From Amoebophrya sp. A120 (taxonomy: Eukaryota > Sar > Dinophyceae > Syndiniales > Amoebophryaceae), in contig CAJINV010000004.1 in assembly GCA_905178155.1 (NCBI GenBank), positions 4,520,518-4,584,517 on the forward strand: DNA of 64,000 bases. The letters run 5' to 3'. Shown piece by piece: positions 1 to 11,742 of this stretch. The position numbers and the translations under genes were made by a program. The notes under the pieces were generated by a model. The model was not told the DNA's origin and did not search any database. It saw only the letters and a list, made by a program, of their open reading frames with translations. The first letter of the stretch is position 1. Every line of letters begins with the position of its first letter.

Positions 1-546
1 CTTGCCGAACATCTTCACGACGTATAGGTGTGTGATAAAAACCCTGAAGATGATTTGGATCCCAACCAACCTCTGTATGCGTGTAACATACTTCTTCGTA
101 AAGAAAGTTGTAGATGATCAAGATGAGTACAGTATTATGGATTTTCTTGTGATGGTGCTTTGCTATTTCACATCAGCAGTTTATTGGTGCGTGCGCTAGA
201 TATGATACAAGCGCGACGATGTTATTGGTTCGTCTCCTCAGAAAATTATATCGTTCCAGCATCTTCATGATCATGCCTGTCATTGTCCCATCTTGGAATT
301 TTTGATGAGCCCGCGTTTTTTGATTTTGTGTCGCTGTCTGTTTCACGCAGGGCAAGATGGATCGTGGTTGTTTTTTTTGCAAAGGAGAGAAGGCAAATGA
401 CCTCGCGAGGACCAACGCGAAGGAATCGTGTTCGTCGTGTGGCGCTTTTGAATTTCTTCCCTTAAAAACGAGCCCAGAACGGGAAGTAGAACAGTGAAAT
501 ATGCGGTTCGGGTTAGAAAGACGGTGAGCAAGAATTCGCTAAAATC
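1..546. other. Upstream noncoding stretch
   Basis: No convincing gene is seen on either strand; the short ORFs lack coding character. It probably holds the 5' flank of the gene starting at 547. Confidence 0.5.
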
Positions 547-3500
547 ATGACGGTAAAGAAAATGGTTGCGCAGCACGCTACTATAGGACCACGGAAGCGA
601 ACTACGGTCGGACGCCACACCACAGTAGTTAATACCCGGGGAAGTAGAGAGCATCTGGGTCAACACGAGGACAACACGATGAAAAAAGAGCAACAAAAAC
701 AATTCGAGCACGACGATCAGCCAGGCTCAGGCAGCCCGGCGGCCTCGCAGCTGTCGTCCTGCAGTGCGATCGTTACAGGCATATTCGTTGACGGCACGCC
801 GGTGCGAGATTTGTCCCGGATCGGTTTTCGTGCTGCGTCGAGCGACAGGGCAGCTTTTACAAACAAGTCACGACCCGGTACGTCGACGTCTACTTCCGCC
901 GTCAAAGGCGGTTTTCGAAGTAAATGGGCCCAAATTTTGGAGGTCATCGAGAACGAGGAAGTTGTGAATTGGGGCAAAAATAACGAAGCCCCACCCTCCG
1001 ACCTCCACGATGGAACGTCAAGTTTTTGCAGTACGGAGCAGGCCGAGTTGACCTTCGACAATTCGGAGGTTTCGTTTTACTTTGAAATCGGGATTCTCAC
1101 TCCTCCTGAAGGCTGCGACTTCATCGCGGCGGCACACGACCAGGAGGCATCAAACGGTAGTCATTTTTCAGGGTCGGCGCAGAAAGGTTCCAGTTTCAGT
1201 TTTACTCCGACGCGCCCAGCAATTGCGACCCCCTTCGGCTCCTTGGAGGTTCGACTGGATCGCGCGAGCGACCATGCGTTTCACTTGCTGAAACTGAGAA
1301 GCGGAGTGGAGCTCTTCGATGACCCGCGAGGAGGTCATCTCCCCACGACATCATCCACCGAGGAGTCGTCCTCTTCTTTTGCAGCTTTTCTTCCTCCTGA
1401 ATTGCGCAACGTTTTTCACGACAGAGACCTTGAGGTCGAAATGCTGATTTCGGTGAACAAAGCATCTCCGAAGACAACTTCACTAGATCCACGTGCAGCT
1501 CCGGCTCCCGAGCATGACAGCTTGGTGGATGCTGAGGCGCTGCTTCGCTTCGAAGCTTACCAACAGTACGTTGCGAACAGTTTACAGCTCTGTGAAGCAG
1601 GAGGCGGAGCATCACTAGACCACGGAGCAGCTTCTTCACACCATCACGACTCCGCCTTGTGGTCAACGTCGACCACGCCACCCTCGATGAGAAATTTCTT
1701 CCTCGTGCAAAAAGAACCCTTCGAGCGCATCATTGCGTTGCTGAAACAGAAAGAACAACTTCTCTTCACGAAACTCAAAGAATCGGAGCTGGAGCTGGCC
1801 ATGCGGGCGGCGGGCCAGGAAAAGAAGATGGAGGCATTGCTGAAAAGGTTTTCGGATCTGCTGCGAAACCACTCCTTCGGCACGCCCAGTGGCAGTGCCA
1901 ATGGGTCTCCCGTGGAACAACAACAGATACTGGATATTCTTGCCAAAGACGCCCTGCAACAAAGTAGTACTAGAACAGACTCGACACTAAACGGCGACGG
2001 TCAAGAGCATCGAACTGCTGGTGTTGACAGCTGTGCTGTGCAAGCCGTCAAGAAGAGCCAGAATCTGTTGACAAGCGATACCGATAGCAAGATCCGGCAG
2101 CGGCAAGTGTCGGACACAGATTGGAAAATCGCTTGGAACCAGCTGTTTCTTACCGCGGCTTTGCAAGGGAAAAGGGTTGCGCTGGAGGACGTATAGATTT
2201 AGATATAGATTTGTTTCCGTAAACGTAATAAAGTTCTTTGCTGAAATGCAAAATTGGTGCTGCACCTGCACCAGATCCGGCACCTGTGAATGATCTTCTT
2301 GCTTGCTATGCTTGTTCATCTCGTCTCCATGGCGGGGTACTTACCTGTTGTAAGTAGCAGTGGTGACCATTACCGCACCTGGAAAAATTATCCCATCGAC
2401 TTTTAATTTCTATCAGGCCGATTTCACCGCCCGCCATGCTGCGTGGATGCGCTCCCGAATTGCCACGGAGCGCCAGCGACTGCTCGCGCGGCACAAAGCG
2501 CGGCTGGTGGAGAACGAGGAGCAGATCAGGGTGTTGTCCAGGCGAATCAGCGAGGCCGAAGCTGCGGGAGCTGCCGCGGAGGGTACTAGTAGTACAACGA
2601 CCCAGCACGACGACGTGTTTATTGCGGGCAACAAGGAGGAAAGCATAAGCAATGAATTTGTTGACAATGTGTCGACTTTGGAGGCTGTCTTGCAGCGGTT
2701 AAATGAAGAATTCACGAAAAACGAGAAGCGGTTGGAGCTCGGCATGGTGGAGAATCAAGGACTCTGTTCGGAGGAGGAAAAATGGAAAACACAATTGCAA
2801 TATTAAATGTAAAAATGTCTGGGTCTGGAAGAATGCAACTTGTCATGCTAGATCTGAAGCATGCAAAAATCTGTGTTGCATGATTACCAAAAGTCGTCCA
2901 GTTTTGACCAAGTCGGGAGGGAGTTTGTCATGTAGGATAGGCATGAGAGAGATCGCACAGAATCTGTCATGTTAGGTCCTACATTCCAGGCTTCATTGGT
3001 CATGGGAAAGCTGCATGACAAATCGCGCATTCTTCCAGACCAAGACACTTTTACACTCGATATGCAAGAAGCACAGAAGTTGCGGAAGTCGAAGGAGGAG
3101 GAATGGGAGGCACTGATGCATGTTGGGGCTACTGATGGTAAAAATCAACGAGATGGTGTAGTTGGTACAACTCTGCTTGACACGACAGGGACTACACCTC
3201 AACCTCATATCAACCTCCCGCCAATCTCTGTCCAACTCTGCAAGAACCTGAAAGAACACACCAAGCATCTGCAGGAAGAACGAAAGCAGCAAGACGGAAT
3301 TCTGGCTAAGATTGAAGACGCTGAAACATCTCTGCGGACGGAGCTTGCAAGGGTGAAAAGAAATAGCCTAGACGGTGAAAAACGTGCAGAAGGTGCGCGT
3401 CGCTCGGTGGAGCGGATGGAGAGATTAAAAGGTCTAGCTGCAACGTTGGAAGCGGAAAACGCACGGCTTAGTGAAGTCGTTGGGGAAAAGGTAATGCAAC

Positions 3501-5034
3501 AAGAAGTCGCACTTGTATTTTGGTAGTGGTTCCTCTTCCTTGCTGAACAAGAGGCAGCGAGTAGAGTACAGGTCGGCCGATCAATTTTCAACTTCATGTG
3601 TTAGTACTGTAGAAGTAGCATGGCCATGAGAGCAGAACTAGATGATACGAAAAATCACTAAACCAAAAATCAGGTCCGCGCATTTGGGCAGGCATTCGAA
3701 AACATGCAAAGAGATGACTCGGATCATCTTCAGTGGGACGTCGAACACGAAGATGTTGCAGCCACGGGAACAGCAGGAGCTCTCACGAAGAGTCACACAA
3801 CACAAACGGAACAACCAAGTCAGATCAAAAATCGCCAGCAAACCACCGAAAAGCAGGTCCGGCAGTTGGAACTGAAACAGTCTCTCCTCCTGGAGAAATC
3901 CCAGGATTTGCAAGCGAAACTCGATGAAGATGTAACTGAAATACCGACGACGTTGCTGGAGGACAACTTCTTGCATGAAGAAGAAGATGCAAATCAAGCA
4001 ACTACGGCTGCTAGAGGTACTTCTTCTGCCCAAGTAGGTCATCTTCCAGCAAGCGTCGCAAGCCGCAACGCCCTACGAAAAGAGGCGCACGCGTTTGCGT
4101 ACCAGGCGAGTCACAACCTGCAGGAGCTCCAGAAGTACTCCGGGAAGTACCACGCCGCAGTTTTAAGAAAGGAAGAAGAAATTTTCGCCGGGCTGCGGGA
4201 GCAGGTACTGCAGTCCGACGTTGCGATCTGGCACTTCCGCGAAAGAATCAGGAAATTAAACCTTCTGAGTTCTTGTACCAGCAACGGAGAAGCAGGAAGT
4301 TCATTCACAAGTCCGGGAAACGGAAACTATGTCAGTAAGAAGTCCGGGTCGCCGGGCTTCTTTGCTGGGCCAGCAGCTCCTGTGGTTGTCCCAAACGACC
4401 CAACTGACCTCCTGCTCTTCCAGCATTGTCAGCACGCCCCACCGTTGTGCTCCTTCCATCGACTCGCCCGCGGCAAATACCTTTTTGGAGCTCGTCTGCT
4501 ACGCAATACAAAACATTTTCGTTTCCCGTAGTTCTTGCACACGTACAAAATGCCCACGCGTACTGACAAATTTATTGTTCCATCTTGAGTGAAGCATTGA
4601 ACTTGTCATGCTGAATGAGGTTATAGAAAACATGAAGCAACAGCAACATTTCCATTTGTGCGTGTACAGGATTTTTTTCCTCTGGATAACCGCATGTGCA
4701 GGCGTACCTGGTCAGTGTGGGGACCACTACTTCTACAGGAAGTTCTTCGTCAGCTACTCATAATGCGAACACCAGCACCGCAAGCAGTACGGGAATAAAT
4801 ACCAAAGCGGCGCAGACGGGGCCGCGCGATAGGTGGAGTACGGCGGAACAAGAGCAGTCCGCAATGTTTCATCAGACCAGCATAAAGAAAGAATTCTCCG
4901 CAAGTGCTGACCGGTTGCGCCTAAAGGTGGGAAAAAACGCGACCTTTGCCTTTTCGCAGTTCGTTCAAGCATTTGACGAAATGGAATTCAAGTTTCTGTT
5001 GCGAGAAATGAAAACAATAAACCGAAGGTCGTGA
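547..5034 (+). CDS. Coiled-coil protein of unknown function, multi-exon
   Basis: Exons deduced by frame: 547-2190, 2417-2800, 3068-3490, 3674 to about 4330, and probably 4702-5034. Introns 2191-2416 and 3491-3673 are GT-AG; the one at 2801-3067 is an introner plus one TSD. The protein exceeds 1000 residues. An N-terminal low-complexity half is followed by long charged helices from about residue 385 (for example FERIIALLKQKEQLLFTKL) and again through exons 3 and 4, typical of coiled coils. No catalytic motif was recognised. The 3' end is uncertain: the exon from 3674 reads to a stop at 4531, but its last part looks non-coding. A GTCAGT donor after 4330 joined to a CAG acceptor at 4701 would add a plausible serine-rich tail ending at 5034. 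A cytoskeletal or scaffold role is only a guess from the composition. Confidence 0.65.
2801..3062. mobile_element. Introner element, family A
   Basis: 262 bp with ends TATTAAATG... and ...CACTCGATA, flanked by the exact 5-bp TSD TGCAA (2796-2800 and 3063-3067). Removing element plus one TSD joins exons in frame (LQ/EAQK). It is nearly identical to the copy at 21047. GT-AG borders are not possible with exact excision. Confidence 0.92.
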
Positions 5035-6904
5035 AGCCTCCCCTTGAATAATCATTGTTGAGAAACTCAAACTTCTCCTAGTAGCACCATTATTCCTAGT
5101 TCTTGTCGAGCACATCCACCCGTTCAACTACCGTCTTCTAAAACTACGATCGACCTGTCTTAGGGTTGATGTTCCGCTCACCCGGACGCCTGTACAATGG
5201 AGCTGGTGGTTCTATGAAAACTTACATTTTGATTTTCATGTTTCGAAGTAGCCCTGTACAATTTGCATTTGGTTCACATCAAAGTCAAACATCATAGATT
5301 TCGAACACACCTACTTGAAATTAAGCCAGAATTGTGCGTGTAGTCAACAAAATGAAAATCTACGAGAAAGTGCAATAGTTACTCTGTGCGGCGCAGCATC
5401 CATCCCATCCTGCATGATATAGATAAGTAAAATGTTCTTCTTGTACATGATCTAGTTGCGGTCCTCTGCTGCGACATCAGAAGAAATCGAATTTTGGTAT
5501 GGAAATACGCAGGATGAAGTTGCCAACATGCGAAGAACCGCTCAACTAAAACTTTTTGGAAGACCTTGATCATGAACAATGAATGTGGTGGAGTCCTCCA
5601 CGACCGCATGTTACTCAGTGACGACGTAATATGAATAACACGTTCCGCGATTCAATCACTTATTTGCAATTGCATCTAGGTCTACTTCAGGCTGCAGCGG
5701 CATAGCTACCTCCTCCCCGATCATGTTGAGTAGATCTTCTTATTTTCTTTGGTTTTTGGCCTAAGAAGGAGCTTTTCGAGATCATCTTCTAAGTGGTACT
5801 ACAAATCGAAAAAGACGGAGTTCTGAACAACGTTCAACAACAAGCAGAAGACTGTTTTGGTTCTTCGACTCAATGAGATCGATTTTTAGAACAGTTGTAC
5901 AAAGCTGCCTCAAGCAAAAGCGGAGTCAAAATGGTTTGGATGTTTGCGACACCTCCATGCAGTGCTAGTGCATGGTATCCCGCTCAAGATCCGCGAGATC
6001 GTCCACGCCAATTTCTCCTCGACGATTTCCGTATTGATAGCTTTCGAACGTCGACCTCCTTTCCTAATGTACGTCTTCAGGTTGAGCCCCCATGTATGTT
6101 GAGCAGCCTTGTGATTCAAATTAGGCTGAGGAGTCTTATGATCAACCTATACCTGTGATTTTCTTTTGGTGATTTGGATATCTGCGAAGTACTAGTTCGG
6201 CTTCAGAAGGTTTTTGATAAAAGAATTTTTCCGTCGTTGAGGCCACTTTGTAGTCGCTGGATTGTTTCCTTTCATCCTATCGATGGATTTTTAGACTTAG
6301 ATCTTTAACCCCAGCAAACCGCCTCTAGTGCTGCTATAATTTTATTAGCCGTACTCTTCAATCATACTGTAAAATCAACAAGCAACTTACTGTAAAATCG
6401 TGAAACAAACTCTCCACAACCGCATTTTTAACTGTCAAAGTTGATCCGTTTTTGCCTTTTGATTGAAGTGTTGACAACGAACAAGATTATTATGTAAGAT
6501 TATTTATTTGTAGCATGCTCAAACACATCAACTTTGTATCACTATCACTGTACAATTGAATAATTTTTCTTTCTATCTGAAGGTAGACCGCGAAACTAGG
6601 AACTCAGACAGTCTGTCCCTGCCTTATACAATATAAGAATAAATTTTTTACGTATATGATTGCTCCTCGTCCAGTTAGGAACTAAGACCTGTACTACTAT
6701 ACGATTTACGATTCGCCACGGGAACAAGTCTAGCTGTAGCTCCTCGTCCTTGCAGTACAACTATCAGAACAGAAAATAAAAATTGGAGCAAGTAGATAAC
6801 AAACTAGACCTGCGACCTGAACCGCTAGAAGAAATTGTGGACATAAAACCACAGACGAACAGGTGTAAAAACATCAGAAAAAAAAAAACTTACTAATATA
6901 CAAA
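5035..6904. other. AT-rich intergenic region
   Basis: About 1.9 kb with no ORF of coding quality on either strand and no introner or foldback signature. Confidence 0.55.
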
Positions 6905-9900
6905 ATGTTGCCGGACGAACAAGAGTTTCACGATGGTGCATTTGCTCACGATGAAAGCACAACCTCCGTCGCAAACACGCCATCCAACGGGTGTTCACCA
7001 GCCGCATGTGCCGCAGGGGCGGGCGGCGCAGCAGCAGGAGGGGATGCCGCAGCCGCAGTCACTGGAACAGCAGCAGGAGCAGCAGCAGCCAGTACTACAG
7101 CCACGACCGCAGCGGCAGCCACCGGTGGGGCGGCCGCCACAGCCGCCGCGACCACGATACCCTGGCTTTTGGTCGGAGCGATCTCGGGAGTCGTAGCCGT
7201 TGTAGGCACGGTTGCCGCTGTCGCGGTCGTGTACGGATCGCAGGCCCAGGCGGTGTCTGCCCCGGCAGAGCAGACCTGCGGTGATGTCAGGCTCCAGCAA
7301 CTGGTCGGAGAAAAATTCGGGCCTGTGCTGAAATTCCACTCAATGAAGGACTTGTGCAAGGCCAAGCTCGGGGACTCGAAAGCCACAGACGCCCCCTGGG
7401 AACGCGTGCCCTCCTGGATCGTGGAGAAGGTTGAGGAAATCGGGGCGACGGATAAAGCAGGACAGAGAGGAGCGGCTGGTAATGGTACTACAAACACAAA
7501 AATCTGGAAACAAGGCAGAGCCGCTGATCTCCAACAACAGCAACAGCGAACGGCTGAGCAACAGAACCAAGTGGCCCAAGACCTGGCTGGCGCCTGTTGC
7601 TTCATTCCGGCCGCGGACGGCGCTTTCGGGGATAATTTGCACGGGGGCCACCCTGGGGGTGGAACCACGCTCTTCCCCGGCGGCGGTGCCGCGGGCGGCG
7701 GGAGCACGAACAATAATGGAGCGAATAACAATGGAGCAAACAACAGCGGAGTAAATCTAAATTCACCGCAACATCAGCAGCTCCAACGACCCCCCACCCC
7801 CGTCCGGTCCCCGATCCCGTGTACTGACGTGTCGTTCTCCGACGGAAGATCCCTGAGTGAGTTCTGCAGAGCGCAGACAGATCCCACCTCTGGTCTTCAT
7901 TCGCTGAGCCCCGTTACCCACCCTTCGACCACGTTGGTCTCGTGGTTCAAGCCCGAGGCAAACCGTCCCGTGAACCCTGGAAATGCCATCCAGGCAGGCA
8001 CGATCGCGTCGGCGTGCTGTACTACGGTTCTTGGTGGCAGTGGAAACAACGGCGGTGGTGGCAATGGTGGCACTGGAAACAACAGTGGGAACAATAACGG
8101 AAACGGGGGCAACAACGGCGGTGGTGGCAATGGTGGTAGTGGAAACAACGGTGGGAACAATAACGGAAACGCGGGCGGAAACAACGGCGGAGGGGGGCCT
8201 CCTCCGCCTCCTCCCCCGCCACCGCCACCCCAGCAGAACCAGGCGGTAGCGGCCACGAGGCTACAGGCCGGGGTTCGCGGGGGACTTGCGCGGCGGAGGG
8301 TCGCCAGACTGAGAGGACTGCAGCATCAACGAAACGCAAACGCCGCGCTACGCCTCCAACGGGTGTGGCGTGGCGCCCGAGTACGCCGCGCTCCGGCCGG
8401 TCCGGGGAGTACTGGTGCAACTCCGCCTGCTCCACCTGCGCCGGCCGCAGTTCCGGCGGGCGGCAATCCAACTCCAAGTCCTCCTCCGCCGCTGCCCACT
8501 GCTCCTCCTGGTCCAACCCCTACCACACCGCCGGGTCTTCCTCCAGTTCCCCCGCCTATTACACCTGCAGGGGGAGGTGGAGGAGGAGGTGGTGGTGGTG
8601 GTAGTAGTGGTGGTGGTGGAGGAGGAGGTGGTGGCGCGCGACCGAATGTTGGGGGCAATAGTAACCCCGCATTAGAGCCGCGAACAGGTACTTACTAAGA
8701 TAATGTGATAGAAGTGAAGATAGACAAATTTCTTGGAATTGTGTGGCTCGCCTGCATAGAAGGCTTTATATGTACGTTGGTTCGTTGTACATAGCCACCT
8801 TCCATCTGTTTGAGTTCCTTCGTCGGTTGCCGTGCAGCTGCCTTTGAAAATTTCATATCGGAGAACTAGATCTTTATACATCATGCAGATTGTACGTGTA
8901 CCTGTAAACAATAATCTTGTTGAACAACTCTGACCACCTTACACAGGTCCACCGTCCGCGCCACCGGCAAAAGCGTCAGCGCGTCCTGCTGCGAGAGGCT
9001 ATCTGAACGCATTGTTGGCTGCAATAGCAAAGAGAGACCTGTCAGCAAAGAAGATTCAGGGTGCTTGGCGGCGGAAGAAGGGACGCGAGGAAGCGGTGCG
9101 AAACATGGTACGTCGCTTGGTCTTCGGGGGACCTCCTGCAAAACCGCCACCACCAACCGAGACGGTCAGACGCGAGGCAGTCGGACTCAGACTCATGCAA
9201 GATTTAGAGGCCACGAGGATTCAGTCGGCTTGGCGCGGATATAAGACACGCGGGGAGTTAGAGTCAAGGGCTGCGCAAGAAGCACAGGAACGTCGTGCAG
9301 CAGAGACGGCTACGCATGGCAAAGATGATGTATATGCCTGGTTCTAGCGGATGTCATTTGCCATGTATCTCTGATTTTGATAAGCAAGAAATGGGCTAGT
9401 GCAATTACAACACCCTAGGATCATCATCACACCTTCACGCCGCGCATGCATCAAAAATTTTTGGCTGAGGCTGATCCAAAATGCGCATCCCCAGCGATAA
9501 TCGACAATGGCAATGTCGGCGCGGTTGTTTTAGCATCACAAGTTTGCACACTGAAATTCGTCCAGACAAAGAACCAGACATATTTGCAGTTGATAAGAGC
9601 ACGCCAAGTGGCCCTCGCTCTCGAAGACGAGGAAAGGCAAGAGCGAGAGCGGTCTGCTGCAAAGGCCACAATTCAGGCAGCCTTGCGGGGACACGATGCA
9701 CGCGAGAAGTTAAGGGTACTGGCGGAGCAGGAGCAACAGCAAGCACGGGAGGAAGCGGAGCGTCGTGCGCTCGAAGACGAAGAAAAGCAACAACGAGAAC
9801 GCGCCGCACTGGCGGAGGAGCAAGCACGGGAGGAAGCGGAGCGTCGTGCGCTCGAAGACGAAGAAAAGCAACAACGAGAACGCGCCGCACTGGCGGAGGA

Positions 9901-11488
9901 GCAAGCACGGGAGGAAGCGGAGCGTCGTGCGCTCGAAGACGAAGAAAAGCAACAACGAGAACGCGCCGCACTGGCGGAGGAGCAAGCACGACGGAAGGAA
10001 GCGGAGCGTCGTTTGCTCGAACAAGAAGAAAAGCAACAACGAGAAGCTGCTGCAAAGGCCAAAGTCGCGAACAAGCTTCAGCAACGCTGGCGGGAGAGGA
10101 AGGAGCAGCGGGAGAAGGCACGTCTCGCCGCGAGGAATCAAAACCGCTGGGCGACTCTGACTGAGGCGCAATTAGTTGCCGCAGGGAAAAGCGCACTTGA
10201 TAAAGAACGGGAACAGATTGCGAGGACCACTGAGATTCAGAACCGGTGGGAGGAGATGGCAGCCGCTGCACTGGAGCGAGCCAAGGAAAAAGAAGCGGAA
10301 GACAGTGCTGCGCTGGCAATTCCTGCAGTTTCTCCTCCAAAACCTGCGGCAGGTGTAGGCGCGGCTCTCAGCAACATCGCCCAAAATATAAATAATCCTT
10401 TTGGAGGCCAGAAGGCCGTGAACAGAGAGCCGAATCGCGATCCTTTTTGTCAAAAATCGCCTTATGGAGCCCTTGCTGCGTTTGAGGAATGGTTGCACAG
10501 CGGAATTAGAGACCACGGCGCTATGAACTCAAATGGTGAATTTGATGACAACATTCTTTACAATCTTCTTTCCAGCAAGGACGTCTTCCGACAGGATCCC
10601 AATACTTTGCGGCAGCATCAAGACGCACTCGTAAGAGAATTCGCCACTCTCAGGCTCGCAACGGAGTGGTTCGCCCGCTGTGTCGCGGCGAAGCCGAAGT
10701 CTGCTGCTTCATCCCTCTTGGACCGCCTGTCTGTATTATCCCCCGACAACACACGAGGACACCAGCGGATGAAAAATAACAGCGACGGTGCTCCCCCTGG
10801 AGGTGTGCCGTCCACGTCCTCTGAATCGAGTCGCCACCGTTCGGTTGTGGCCACAAGCGCAGTGCGGGCTCTGGCCAAATTTCTTCGCCCGGACTGGTGG
10901 ATGGCACGAAAGACCGCGTTTCTGACGGAGGAACAGGCAAAAGATGAGGACGTCAGCCAAATGACTCAGGAGGAGGCCGATATGCGTGGGCTGCTCGAGT
11001 ACCGCATAGTGCGCGAACTGCATAAAAAGATGCTGGTGACGTCGACGTCAGCGACAGCCTCGAGTACTACTGCTACGAGCTCTACTGAAGGCGCCGCTGC
11101 TGGTGCAAGTCAGAAAGAGCCCGAGAAGATACAGTTGCTGCCGGAATACTGGAGCTTGGACGACGAGAAATCTAGAATGCAACAGGAGACAGACCTGATC
11201 GAAATCTTCGAAAACGTTCTTCGCAGCGATTTTGCCACAGCAGACGCGCAAGCGGAATCAGAGATTTTTGCTCGTGCAGCTTCACGAGGACCAGCGGCTC
11301 CTGTTCCAGATGATAGTCAGACGGATACAGGAGTATCAGGACCTGCGACCGTGAGGTGCGCGTTCTCCCGAGGTACGGCCGTAAGACAAGTCAGGGCGGT
11401 AATTATGATAGGCCACAACTCGTCCTCCACCTCCTCCTCCTCGTGTGAAATAAAACACGGACAGCAACAGAGAAGACGAGGGCTGTAG
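6905..11488 (+). CDS. Membrane-anchored IQ-motif, coiled-coil protein
   Basis: Exon 1 is 6905-8687, then a GT-AG intron to 8946, exon 2 from 8947 to about 9335, a poorly bounded intron ending at 9595, and exon 3 to 11488. The N-terminus is Ala/Gly-rich with one hydrophobic segment (residues about 85-110), followed by Gly/Asn-rich repeats and a proline tract. IQ-type motifs follow: ATRLQAGVRGGLARRR, LRLQRVWRGARVRR, KKIQGAWRRKKGRE and TRIQSAWRGYKTRG. These are calmodulin/EF-hand ligands in known families, so calcium-regulated binding at a membrane is a reasonable inference. Exon 3 opens with perfect 81-bp repeats encoding a charged helix. The last ~40 residues look like read-through, so a further splice near 11373 is possible. 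The start is the first ATG of the open frame. Confidence 0.7.
8044..8190 (+). repeat. Gly/Asn-coding tandem repeat, about 69-bp unit
   Basis: Roughly two copies of a 23-residue unit of pattern GNNGGGGNGG-(T/S)-GNN within exon 1 of the IQ-motif gene. It encodes a flexible linker ahead of a polyproline run. Confidence 0.75.
9335..9595. mobile_element. Probable decayed family A introner acting as an intron
   Basis: The right end is clear: a GCATCACAAG motif, then CCAGACATATTTGC and a terminal GTTGATA at 9595. The left end (TATATGCCTGGTTCTAG) only loosely resembles the family A terminus, and no TSD is visible. It interrupts the IQ-motif gene between two coiled-coil exons in compatible frames. 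The left boundary is approximate. Confidence 0.5.
9739..9990 (+). repeat. Perfect 81-bp tandem repeats in coding sequence
   Basis: Copies start at 9739, 9820 and 9901 and are essentially identical. Each encodes a 27-residue charged heptad-like helix (AREEAERRALEDEEKQQRER...). Identity at nucleotide level indicates recent expansion or ongoing homogenisation. Confidence 0.9.
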
Positions 11489-11742
11489 TGATTTTTCCAT
11501 AATTAAACAACAACAAGAGATCATGTTGACCACCATGGTGATTTGCATTTAATAAACAAGAAATCTTGGACTTGGTACTACACCTATTTGGACAGTTGTA
11601 GTAGTTGTACCTACTGCGCTGTTTACTAGTAGTACAACCACTTGAAGAATGTAGTAGTTGTAGCTTCTCGCAATTAGGAATTGAAGTCACTAGAACTAGC
11701 AGCTCAGCGTCTACAAGCACGTAGCTGCAAGTGCGTTTTTCC

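Noticed and set aside
6946-7743. 265-residue minus-strand ORF
   Set aside because: Antisense shadow of the Ala/Gly-rich exon of the IQ-motif gene; composition only.
9435-10340. 301-residue minus-strand ORF
   Set aside because: Mirror of the repeated coiled-coil exon; the plus strand has IQ motifs and heptads.
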